Shown piece after piece: positions 43,801-56,500 of a stretch of DNA of 64,000 nucleotides. The translations under genes were made by a program, and so were the position numbers. This stretch comes from Bombyx mori (taxonomy: Eukaryota; Arthropoda; Insecta; Lepidoptera; Bombycidae), in contig NC_085133.1 in NCBI RefSeq assembly GCF_030269925.1, forward strand, positions 9,754,001-9,818,000. Reading direction: 5' to 3'. Positions within the stretch are counted from its first letter, which is position 1. Each line of letters begins with the position of its first letter. A model generated the notes under the pieces. That model was not told the origin of the DNA, made no database searches, and saw only the letters and a list, made by a program, of their open reading frames with translations.

Positions 43801-46800
43801 AAAGACCCACCGGGTCGGTGGTGTCGGACAGCACTAGCACGAGCTGCGCGGTGTGGTCCCACAGCAGGCGCCACAGCTGGGCCTGGTCCGGCAGGTCGGC
43901 GGGCGCGGCGGGGGCGGCGGGCGCGGGGGGCGGGTGCTGCGCCACCGCGTACTCGCGCAGGCGGCGCCGCCCGCACACCCACGACGCGTTCACGTACTCG
44001 CTGCCTGTGACGCAACACTCATGGGATGAATAACATATATGGAACGTGACTGAGTGAGAGAGATAGATGTTGTGTTGGGAGGTAAGAAGGACGGCGAATG
44101 AATTTTGAACACTGTACGGTTTGTACCTAACTCAATACGTTGACGCGCCGTGCGTCGTCATTGTGGTGTTTAATTATTTTATTACATTCTTGTATAGATT
44201 TTAACGAATCTAGCTGTAGGATTCAAATGATTTTAATAGACCTAGAAATATTTGTTTTTTTGCGCATCGAATATAGTTATTGCGTATCATTTATGTACAA
44301 AGCAGTTATTATCGCTTAGTCACGTTTGCCTTTCAAGCGTCGATATATAGATGTTATTTCTTTACCGTGGAAGTCAATCGTGAACGTTTGTTAAGAACTA
44401 GTAATGACAGATGATGAGGCACCTTCGACTCCTGGTTTGGGCAGCAGAAGCACGCGCGCGGCGTCGGCCGGCAGCGCGCCCCGCGGCCGGTTCTTGTGCG
44501 CGTTGTGCGGGCCCAGCGCCGCGCCCGCCCCGCCGCCCGCGCCCCCGCACGCTCCGCCGCCCGCGCACGCGCACCCGTGCGTTATCAGCTGCACACACAC
44601 AAACCGTTTGTACAATTTCTAGATACTGTCGACATGTATACTTAATTCGTGTCTCTCAATAATATGCTTTCATTAGTTTCTTGAAAATTTAATGCAAGTA
44701 ACAAAAACGTTGTTAGTTTTAAAAACAAAAGAATAAATAATAGTTTAAAAAAACTAACAAAATACGCTTTTATAGAAAATCCAACTAAAAAATAGAAAAT
44801 AAATTTTAATAAATTTGAATTAAAAACTTTGTAAGAAAATATTATTTTATTGTAAAAAAAGCGTGGGGTGCATGGTATCAGTAGTTATAAATATTTTATG
44901 AACAGATATGAGTAGAAGGGTTATTTATGTTGATAATATGCTGAAAAGCACCCCACATTATTTTTTCTTACACTATGTTGCTGTATTGTAGGTAATCTGC
45001 TGTATTGTAGGTTACAACAAAGCGTTGAAGCGGAAAGGGCAAGGCACGTAAGACACGTATCGCTGCACTTTTTTTTGTTTCTACCTAAGCTGAGAGCCTT
45101 GAAAGGCTATATCAGCGTAACCTTAACTAGTAGGTGAGCTCACGGGGCTCAAACCTGAAGGTCGCTGCACGCCGTAGTGTGACGTACCATGAACTGTTTC
45201 TCCAGGAGGTTGACAGGCGCTGGGCCCTGGAAGGTATAGTGCCGGTTGGCCAAGGCCCTCATGCGTTCCAGCAGAGCGTAGTTCTCGGCGCGGTTCACCC
45301 TGTAACGTACAAACAATATATCATACACAAAATACATACTTTTTTTAAAGGAATTTTATGACTTGGTAACTAAGACCTTTAAGTCATGTCTTATTTAAAT
45401 TTATGTTGTATGAAGCACTACTCTTGCTAGGGCCAGTGTTAGCAAATTCTCTCAGATCGAGCTAATGAGCTCATCTACACGTCAGGGCATAGCTGAAATA
45501 ACCCCTTAGGCTACCTACGATTAGGTAGGAAAAACAATCGTGTCACTAGACTATTGTTCTCTGGAAATTAGAAGCTAAATATTGTCTATATCTTAAGAAC
45601 ATACCTTCGAATTTCTTCTTTCTCCTCTTCACACATATTATTGTAGGCTGCCATCTTGTCTCCATAAGTCACCCCGGTTCTGGGCGCCAAATCATACACG
45701 CCCTCCCCTTCACCCTCCCGCGTCTCCCTTTCTCCCTCCTTCTCGTCTCCATTGACTATCTCTTTCTCCTCGCTCTCGGACGACGACTTGGGTTCACTAT
45801 CCAAGTCAACTGTTCGAACAGATTCCTGACTGCCAGTGTCGTTATTAGTCTCGTCGATTACGTTTGTCGGCGGCGATTCATTCTCGACCTTATTCTTGCC
45901 AGGATTAAGGTCCAAAACCGCTAGTTCCTCTTCGGTAATGTCTTCGAGTAGCTTGAGTAGATATTGGCGGGTGTTTGAGAACTCGACCTCCGTGTTCCCG
46001 CTGCGCACGTGCTCGAGCAGCGCGTCGTGCACGAACACGTATTGCTCCTCCGTCTGCACGAGGTGGTTCCGCTGCGTGCGCGCTCGGCACAGGAAGCCGA
46101 GGGGCGACAGGGTTCCCGTCAGCTTCAGCTGGTTGAGCTGCGCGTCCAGTACTATGTATGTACCAGTCCGACCGACGCCCGCGCTGGAATTCAAATTTAA
46201 TTTTGGGCTATATTATTAAGCAATGTAATGTAGTCCTGACTACGTCGTAAAACCCACTTCGATAAAGCAGCACAACACGAGAACTCTCTCATCGTGGCCG
46301 CCGGGAACTACATTCCCGATCCTGCGGACAGAATGGAAAGCAGTCGACGTCGCCCCAAACACGTCATTTCGGATCCTCCCGATCCACTAACGGTGCTCTT
46401 AGGTACCTCAAGCATCGGTCATCGTTCTCGTCGAACCCGTCGCTTGCGACGAAGGGCTCGTCGAATAAATTAACCTTCAGACACAGCCCACTGAGTTTCT
46501 CGCCAGATCTTCTCAGTGGGTCGCGTTTCCGATCCGGTGGTAGACTCTGCACTCGCACGACTCTTGCTAAGATTCGTGTTAGCAACGTCGTCAGGCTTGA
46601 GCCCCGTGAGCTCACCTACTAGTTAAGGTTACGCTGATATAGCCTCTCAAGGCTCTCAGCTAAGTAGGAAAAAAAAAATGCAATGTTGCTGAGGAGGATA
46701 TCGAAGAGGAGCGAAGTGGAGGAGCAGAATAGCAGTTAGCTGACCCCACCACCCGAGAGGTAGATATAATGTAATGGAGGGACAGGGAGGTGTATACCTG

Positions 46801-49800
46801 CAGTGCACGAGCACGGTGCTGGGGTGCGCGGAGGCGGCCCGCACGAAGGGCAGCACGGCGAGCGGGTGGCGCGGGGTGCCGTGGTCGGGCCACACCGTGT
46901 AGTGGTACTGCACCACGGCGCGCTCCGCCCCCCCGCCGCCCGGGGTGGACGGCTCGCTGTCCTGGACACGCACCACACACACGCGCTCTTAAACGCACAC
47001 ACTCGTAGCAGCCAGTTTACCCATATAACGGGTAAAGCAATTAAATAAATAATAGTTTAATCAAAACCAACAAAATAAGCTTTTATAGAAAATCCAAATA
47101 AAAAATAGAAAATAAATGTTAATAAATTTGAAAAATGATTTTATTGCAAAAAAAAAGCGTAGGGAGTTTTTTTTTATTTAGGTTATTATCAATTTAGGAT
47201 ATTATCAAAATAACTTCTACTCATATCTGTTTATAAAATATTTATAGCTACTGATACCATGCACCCCACAATTTTGTTAGTTTTTTTAAACTATTATTTA
47301 TTTTTCATTTTTAAGTTGAATTTTAATTTTTTCAATTATTATTTTTTTCATTATTTTTTTAATTACTAATTGTCATCAGTCCTTAATAAGTATGGCAAAT
47401 TTCGAGTTAATCCGACGTTTTGAAGGGGGTCAAAATCATGTTCAAAGATTCCGTTACATACTAACATACATACCTCTAAAGCTAATAAAAGCGTATTAAA
47501 AAGAGACTCCGACGCAGTGGATGATAATTTTTTATTTATTTAGTCCGGAGGTAGATTTAGGATTAAAAGGTTGATGAGCAATGTTTCTATTGAATTTAAC
47601 TTCCACATCCGGAGTCTGTACCGAAACATCTAGAAATCGCACAACACTAGTGTAGGAGCGATTACAATCGACACATCGACTTATCGATTTACGAATGCTA
47701 TTTTTCAATTGCAGCTTCTGATATACGAATATGCAGTAAAAATCTTTGTAACAATTTGTAACAACAATTGAAATAAATGCATCTAATAATCAGAAATTAA
47801 ATTGTTTAAAGACGTATTTTGACAGAATAATTTAGGTATGTTGATAATGTTAAGTTTTCCATTATTGTATTGGCGAACGTTTTCAGGAACCACCCGGTAT
47901 AAAGTAATTACCGAAGTCTTCACGCCATGAGACCGCCGGGTGGGCGCAGGTTGTCGCGGGGGGAGATTGTGTGTATATGATCTTCCCTGATTGCTGTTGC
48001 GCTATTTTCTCCGGCAGCCGCGTTTTGTGTTATAACGACTTCTTTTTCTTCTTGTTTTGAGTACGATTTTCCTATTTTATTTCGTTATATAGCGAACGGA
48101 TATTACTGTGCAAGCGTGTGTATAACGTGCACGACTGGCTAGGGTCCGCGGGATCACACTGCAGGGGGGTTGGGGGGGGCGGTACTCACGGGCACGCGCA
48201 CGCTCATGTGTCGCACGGTGTAGGCGGCGCGCACGTCCTCGTGCAGCAGCGTGACGCGCACGGGCCCGAACTGCGCCGCACTGCCGCGCCCGCCCGCCGG
48301 CCAGTACATGTCGCACTTGCGCTGCGGACACAACCCTACCCTCAGCACTCTAGTGGCAACCACATCGCTCTTTGGACATCACCCACTTTTTTTAGTGCTT
48401 AGATCTGTGGACGAGGTCACAGCCCGCTTAGTATGTGTTAGTAGTTACTGGAGCCCATAGACATCAACAAAGTAAGTGCGCCACTCGCCTTCAGATATAA
48501 GTTCTAAGGTCTCAAGTATAGTTACAACAAAATGGATGAGCTCACAGCCCACCTCGTGTTAAGGTGATTACTAGAGCCCATAGACATCTACAAAGTAAAT
48601 GCGCCACCCACCTTCAGATATAAGTTCTCAAGTATAGGTCTCAAGTATAGTTGCAACAACACAAAAGAGGCAATGTAATCCAAAAAAAAGAATATAAATT
48701 TTGAGGTACTGGAGTCAAATTTCGATCATAGAACGAAGGTTTTAAAAGTCTGGTGGTAGGGCACACTACCACCACCCCGCCTATTTCTGCCGTGAAGCAG
48801 TAATGCGTTTCGGTTTGAAGAGTGGGGTAGCCGTTGTAACTATACTGAGACCTTAGAACTTATATCTCAAGGTGGGTGGCGCATGTACGTTGTAGATGTC
48901 TATGGGCTCCGGTAGCCACTTAACACCAAGTAGACTGTGAACTCGTTCGCCCATCTAAGCAATAAAAAAATAAAAGATAAATAAAAAAATATATGCTGTA
49001 ACCAACTAGCCTAGCAAATACATTTATCAAAACATCTGAACATCCTATCAGTCACTAGTTAAAATTAATTAAACAAAAACAACTACTCACACGCCCCCTT
49101 TCAACCAAGTTGGTGATCATGACCAGCGTGTGCACCCGGTGTTGCCAGATCATTCTCCAGAAGGCGTCGAGTGTTGCCGGCGTGGGGCCCTGCGTCGCGA
49201 TGTAACGACGCTTCCACAGCGCCCATTCTAGTTTTATCCGAGTGCGCACGCCATCTTGAAAAACAATTAAGTTTTGATGGAAAACAAAATTTTCAAAAAA
49301 ATGTTTAACACTGGCAATAATGAGTTCTAAGCCCACCAGCACCTATAGTGTGTATATACTGGTGTGTTACATTTACAAAATTGTACAAAAAAATTAAATT
49401 TCCTTTAATAAATAATTATATTTAAAACACTATTATGTATCTTTCACCCATCTAGACACAGTTTTACAATCCCTAGTGTTGAGACACCCTTCATGTAGTA
49501 CGCCGTAAGAGTGGGTACTCACGATACTAGTCGAAGATATACAAGGGTTGTCAACAAAAGTAAAAGAGAATAAATATTATTATTATATATTAGAATTATT
49601 TCTTTACAAGTACTAACATATATATGTACCTACCTCATTACATTTATATGCATTGTACTACCAGATATTTACGTGACACTTTTACGTGACACTTTCTTTT
49701 TTTAGATTATTCCAGATTTCTATTAACAAATTTTATTATTGCATGTATTCGTATTCGCCTATTCGCCTATATAACGAACGTAACTTAACGATCGCTATTA

Positions 49801-50541
49801 GTGAAAGTGTAAAGGCCTCTGAGCCACCAGTAATTTCACTCATACATAAAAAAAAAGATCCTCGCTATGTACACATACGTCCTCAGCGATCGAGGGCGCA
49901 AACTAAACGCGATCGGGGACCACGACCCCCCTCTCACAAATATCATTCTCTCACAAGTGCATTCGTTTCCTAACTGCGCGGATTGTATAACTGCTAAATA
50001 CTGACCGATGTCGACATACACGTCGTCCAGCTCGGAGTCGTCGCTCCTGTCGCTGTCGTAGTCCTCTCTGTCCTCCGACTCCACGATGCCGCTGAACTCT
50101 ATGTTGAGGAACGCCGACTCTATGCCCTCCGCTAGCAGGGGAGGCGGCTTCGATTGTTTTATTGACGGCGGCCTGGGCGGGAACAACGGTTACAACAGAA
50201 GCATTCAACTTTAAGATTTATAATAAATGCGAGTAGTTAAGATTTTGTTTTTCTCATGTTTGAGATAGTTGATTCAATATAGTAGATTCATATTGTGGCG
50301 GGTAGCCATCATACAACGCAAGATAATTGACAGATGCCTGAATCTCGCTTACGACATTTTCAAGATAAGTTCGCATATATACAAGTTCCGAACAACAACA
50401 TTCGGACCGTCGGTCTACCGAGCAATATCACCCGCTCGGTGGAAGATCTTCCCTTTGTCGTATATCTCTACAATATTAAATAAAAGTATATATATATATA
50501 TATATATATTTGTATAATGTATTATAATATAAAGTAAGTAT

Positions 50542-50580
<39 letters not shown>

Positions 50581-53500
50581 TGTGTGTGTGTATGTGTGTG
50601 TGTGTGTGTGTATGTGTGTGTGTGTATGTGTGTGTATTTGTGTGTATTATTATATGTAATGTTTACTGTATGCACTAGGTTTGCGTTCCTAATTCTTCTT
50701 TCCTCTTGCGGGCCTACTGGAAGAGATTTCAACGTGAAATAAGTAGTGCCCTTGTACTCTGTATCCTTATTGTCGTGTTTCTTCTAACAGCTGTGTGTGC
50801 AAAATATATTTAATAAATAAATATAGATTAAATTTTCAAAATTTTTAAACTATTTGATCAGTAAATGTATCTTACCGATCAGGTTTATCTCTCTTCCTGA
50901 GTTTAGCTTTGATCCTGGCGAGGTGGTCGGCCCCCAGCTGCGGCAGCACGCCGTCGATGAAGTTGGCGTTGACGTAGTCGCAGGGCGCGCCCGCACCGCC
51001 GCCCCCCGCGCACCCCGCCGCGCCGCACCGCCCCCCCTCCGACACGCACACGCGGGAGTGGTCGTCTGTGTACACGCAGCGACACACCATTACAAACGTC
51101 GCGCACATTGACTCACTCAGAGTTGACAAGCCTGTCATTCCCAAACTGACCACCTTCCATGAGCCAATTTTTTAATTATTTTTTTATTGCTTAAATGGGT
51201 GGACGTGCTCACAGCCCACCTGGTGTTAAGTGGTTACTGGAGCCCATAGACATCTACAACATAAATGCTCCACCCACCTTGAGATATAAGTTCTAAGATC
51301 TCAAGTATAATTACAACGGCTGCCCCGCCCTTCAAACCGAAACGCATTACTGCTTCACGGCAGAAATAAGCGGGGTGGTACCTACCCGCGCGAACTCACA
51401 AGAGGTCCTACCACCAGTAAAACCAAAGAAAGTCAGTACCAACCCGAGCACATTCAACATCCATTGAGTGACCAAATAGGGGAGCTTTGAAGACAACCCA
51501 TTGTGTGAAGTGTTATGCACTGGTCGAACAGTATAGATGACAGTAAAGCTGCGTACTCACAGGCAGTGATGTTCAAGTAGCGGTTCTTCAGCCGGTTCTC
51601 TGGGCGGTGGCTGTGGTGGCTGGTGTGCCCTAACGCGTTCGATCTCGATACAACGATTTCGTATTCTTTACTGCAAGAATTCATTACATTACTAAATTAT
51701 TTATAATCATAATGAACAATAAAAAGTATGTATCTATACTAATATTATAAAGAGGAAAAATCTGTTTGTTTGTATTGAATAGGCTCTGATGCTTCTGAGC
51801 CGATTTAAAAAATTCTTTCACTGTTTGGAAGCTACTATTCCCGAGTGACATAAGACTATAATATTTTTTGAAAAAAATTAGGGATCCTTACTAAAACTAC
51901 AATTATGTCACCCAAGATGTAAAAAATTACTTAAAATATTCTTTACATGGCGTGCCCTGCAAAAACTATTGATGATAGAATAAAAAAACGTACTAGGATT
52001 TTGTAGAACACATTGATATGTACAAAAAATGTCGCGACAGCATATATCTAACTATTATAGTTATGCCACAATAAGAGTTCTTTTATTTAAAAAAATAAGA
52101 CAACGTCAAATATCGTTGAAATTTTTGTTAAAGACCCGAGCGGAGCCGGAGCGAGCCGCTTGTATGTTATATTTTTCAATTAAACGGAATAAGTGACTAT
52201 CACCACGAAACAGTAAGCACAGTTTTCTGAAACGATAAATTTTTGTTGTTAATTACTAAGTGAATCTCATTAATCTACTAATCAGTGATTTTCCACTACA
52301 AGACATGAGTTAGGTTTCCGGTCCGCTTCAATATTGTTATTTATACATCCCGCCTTTTTTTTTACTAGTGGTAGGACCTCTTGTGAGTCCGCGCGGATAG
52401 GTACCACCACCCCGCCTATTTCTGCCGTGAAGCAGTAATGCGTGTCGGTTTGAAGGGTGGGGCAGCCGTTGTAACTATGCTGAGACCCTTAGAACTTATA
52501 TCATGGTGGGTGGCGCATTTACGTTGTAGATGTCCAGTAACCACTTAACACCAGGTGGGCTGTGATCTAAGCAATAAAAAAAAAACCCAATCATCCATTG
52601 TAATTTCCGTAATACAACTGATGATTGATCTACCTAAATCCAATATCTCCGTCGGCATGCAGCGCGGCGACGTGTCTCGGGAAGGCGGTGGCGGAGAGCG
52701 CGGGGTGGTGGGTGCCGGCGATGCGGGGGGGCGGACCCCCGCGGCCCCCCGCCGGCCCCCCGTCCGCCGCCGCACAGCCGCCCGACCCCGGCGCCATGCC
52801 TATACCTACTGACAAACAAATATACGTTAATGACATGGTTGTTTTTTATGATTGAAGGATTATTGGTGGTCCGGCGGTCTTTCCAGTTTCACCAGGACAG
52901 GTGGGCGAGCAATGGCTCAGCCAGGAGAGGTGGGATTTGCTAACACCTGCCCGAGCGCCTCCGAAGGAGACCTAACAGCTCAAGAGCAGCTGCTTCGCGA
53001 ATGAATCTACTACAGGATCGGAATCGCGACCCGCTGAGAAGATCCGGCGAGAAACTCAGCGGGCTGATGCATGGGTTAGGTTGTACGTCGATCTCTTCGT
53101 CGAGTTCTACCAATACGGTTACCGGGGTCCCTAAGCCCGCTCCTAGTGTTAGAGCTGAAGGCGTCAGACATAGTTGGCTCATTAATAGCTCTTCACAAAT
53201 ATAAATCGATATAGCTTTGACTGTTTGATCAGATCACGAATTGATTAAGAAAGTGCGGTCACTTCACACAAAAAGGGGGAGGATCGCACATATTGGTATT
53301 AGTAGCGGTCAATCATGATGATCGCCTCTTTATTATTTAAATGTCACTATTAAAAGATGTTAAACATTGTTACCGGGCTTCTTGTAGGAGTTTAGTGGGG
53401 CTCTCGCACCCCTCTCCCCTCCCTCCTCCAAGTAATTGTACGCCGCACTTATGCACTTACTCAGACGAGACCTGCATCTGTAAGAAATAGAGGTAAGAAT

Positions 53501-56500
53501 ATTAATATCAAGTTTTAAGCCGGCTCGGCAGTAGATCCATTCATAAAATAGTATATACCATCACTTGAGTGCGCAAACTATTATTAAAATCACAGCTCCG
53601 ATATCGATACCGACATATCGATATGGTATCGTTGATTCTAAATAATGCGCGTAACTTTAGGTCTCATACAAAACAATTCAATGAACACGTAACCCATTCA
53701 GAAACAGAAGTTACAGTCGTGTTAAAGCTAGACAGAGACCGCATTATATGTGATGACGTCAGTGTTTTACTTCGCATGACTTTAGCTTGTGAGTAAAGGC
53801 AACGTAAACTCACCTACAGTAAACCAACGCCAGGCCGACAGCGGCGAGTAGCGCCAGAGGCAGTATGGCCAGTAAGGCCTTGGTCTTGGCGTCCCCCTGC
53901 GGCGCGTCCCCCACTTCCGCGCCCGCCCCCGCTGCCCCCACCGCCCCCTGCTCCCCGCCGCGCTCCACACACGATTCGCTCGACACCTCCTGAGAGGAAT
54001 GACAACATTATTTCTCTAGGATTGTCATTTCACACCGCATTGTACTTGTTTTTTAAGGGATTTTATGACCTGGTAACTAAGACCTTTAGGTCAAGACTTA
54101 TTTTAATTTATATTCTTATTTTTACGAAAAATGATATTATTAAATGAAATTAAATATCTCAGTAAAATGGTGGCATTTACTGGGACTTTTTCAGTGGACT
54201 TTTTGGAGGATCCCAAGAAGTTACATTTAGTGGCTTTGTTTGATTTTCCCACATTAGTGTACTTTCACAGATATTAAACAGTTAACAAACCACCGTTAAT
54301 ACACATTTAAACCTGAAGAAACAATAAGTAGACAAAATACAACAAATCACACAAGTTCACTCCTCGCGTTCCCGCCAAAAGGTCCCACTGTACTTGAAAT
54401 ATTATAATTTTGAATACCGTCATTTTAGAATTAACTAGCGACCCGCCCTCGCTTCGCTTCGGAAACTGTAATTTATTATTGATTTCTCCACTATTTAATG
54501 GATGTTATTATACATGTCCGTATCAAAATCCGTTGCGTAGTTTTAAAGGTTTAAGCATACATAGGGATATAGGGACAGAGAAAGCGACTTTGTTTTATAC
54601 TATGTAGTGAAACTAAACTTTCGTCCATAGTTGACAATAAAAATATCCTAATCGCACCGCTCTGGGTGCTAAAGTTACACGTACCTGAGCGGCCGAAGGT
54701 TTCCCCATCACAAGCGAGCCTTCCTTAGCGATAGAAAACGTGACAGCATACAGGATCACTTCGTACCTAGTATTGTTCCAGAGCTCAACCGGCTGTGAAA
54801 AAATAAAAATATTCAGAAATTATTTAGAAGGACTGTTATACATAAACGGAAAAATGTTTTTTTTTATGCATCCTACGAATTCGCGGGGTCGTTGACCTAA
54901 CGCGTCATCTATTCACGTTACATTGCGTGGCGCTTACAAAACATAAATCTCTTGTTACGCTGTGAACATCACCAGCCTCTCGAGACACGAGTACCAGATT
55001 CATTCGCGAAGCAGCTGCTCTTGAGTTGTTAAGTCTCCTTCGTAGGCGCTCGGGCAGCTGTTAGCAAATCCCACCCCTCCTGACTGAGCCATAACTCGCC
55101 CACCTATCCTGGTGAAACTGGAAAGGCCTCCGAGCCACCAGTAATCCCTCATTCATAAACAAAAAGACACAAGTACTGTTGTATCTCAGTCTAAGATACT
55201 TACGACGCTAAAAAACGTTTCCAAATCATCTTTGCTGGTCGGAAAAGTGACCGTCTTCCTCGGGTGGTGTTCCGGTATCTTCCTCAAGGTCACTACGTAT
55301 TGGTTGAGCGTGTTGTTGAAGTAAAGGGGCTGTCGCCATTGTATGTAGAGTGACCCTGTTTTTGTTTTTGAATAAAAATTGTTAGTTAACAAACCATAAT
55401 GTTATAACACATCCTATATATTGAGGGATCAAAGGATATTTGGTTTAAACGACATTTTGCTTAATACGCGACATTTACCTTTGTAATTAAAGGTGCATTT
55501 TATTTGATACTAGCTGACCCGGCAGACTTCGTAGTGCCTCAATCGATAAATAAAAGACCTAAACTTTTTTATAAATTAAACTTAAATCAAAACAAAAGGA
55601 ATCCGTCCAACGGGGGACACGTCAAAGGAAAAACAACATTGTTATTTTTATCTACCTTTTAACTTCTCTGGACTTCCACAAATAATTCAAGACCAAAATT
55701 AGTTAGATCGGTCCAGCCGTTCTCGAGTTTTAGCGAGACTAACGAACAGCAATTCATTTTTATATTATTATATATAGATATATAGATTAGCATAAACAGT
55801 TCGATGTTTTTAATTGAACTTCAATTAAGTTTATTCCATACAAATAGCCGAAGAAGTTTTTTTCCTTATGTTTTTTCTTCCAAATTGTAAGCTTTAAATG
55901 GATCTCCTGTAAAGTTGCAAAAATGTTGCTTAAACCAAATATTCTTTCACCCCTCAATATACATAGGTAAAGATGAAAATTATCATTCTCTGTTATTGTT
56001 GTTACGTGAATTTGGAAAAACGAAACAGGAAGAGACCTTGAAGTTATTCTACTACAGCGCAGAAAAAATACTTCAAAAAAACTATCTTTTTGGCTACTAG
56101 AAATAATTTTCTACACTGATTTTTAAATAAAACCATAATAACGTTTTAAAAAATTATAACTAGAATTCACCGCATACATTATAAACACCAAATAATCATT
56201 CACTTTTTTCATGTAAACCAGAGCCTATCTTGAGATACGAGGTCAAAATAAGCAGAATAATATTACAAACTCGTGGGGATCCGTGGGGGCTCTGAATCCT
56301 ACGACCTACCACTAGCAACCAGTAAATTAAGATCCTCATGCCTCACTAACCCATCCAATGTGCAACTAGCATTTTTTATTTAACAATGGTACATTGTGCA
56401 CCGCGGGAGAAAAGTAGAACATTTCCTCCCGCGTGTAAAATTGCCAATTGGCAAACAAGCGGGATGAGATGTCCTACTGTTCTCCCGCGGTGCACATACT

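Noticed and set aside
50415..50742. Open frames of alternating Cys/Val or His/Thr
   Set aside because: They are translations of the (TG)n microsatellite.
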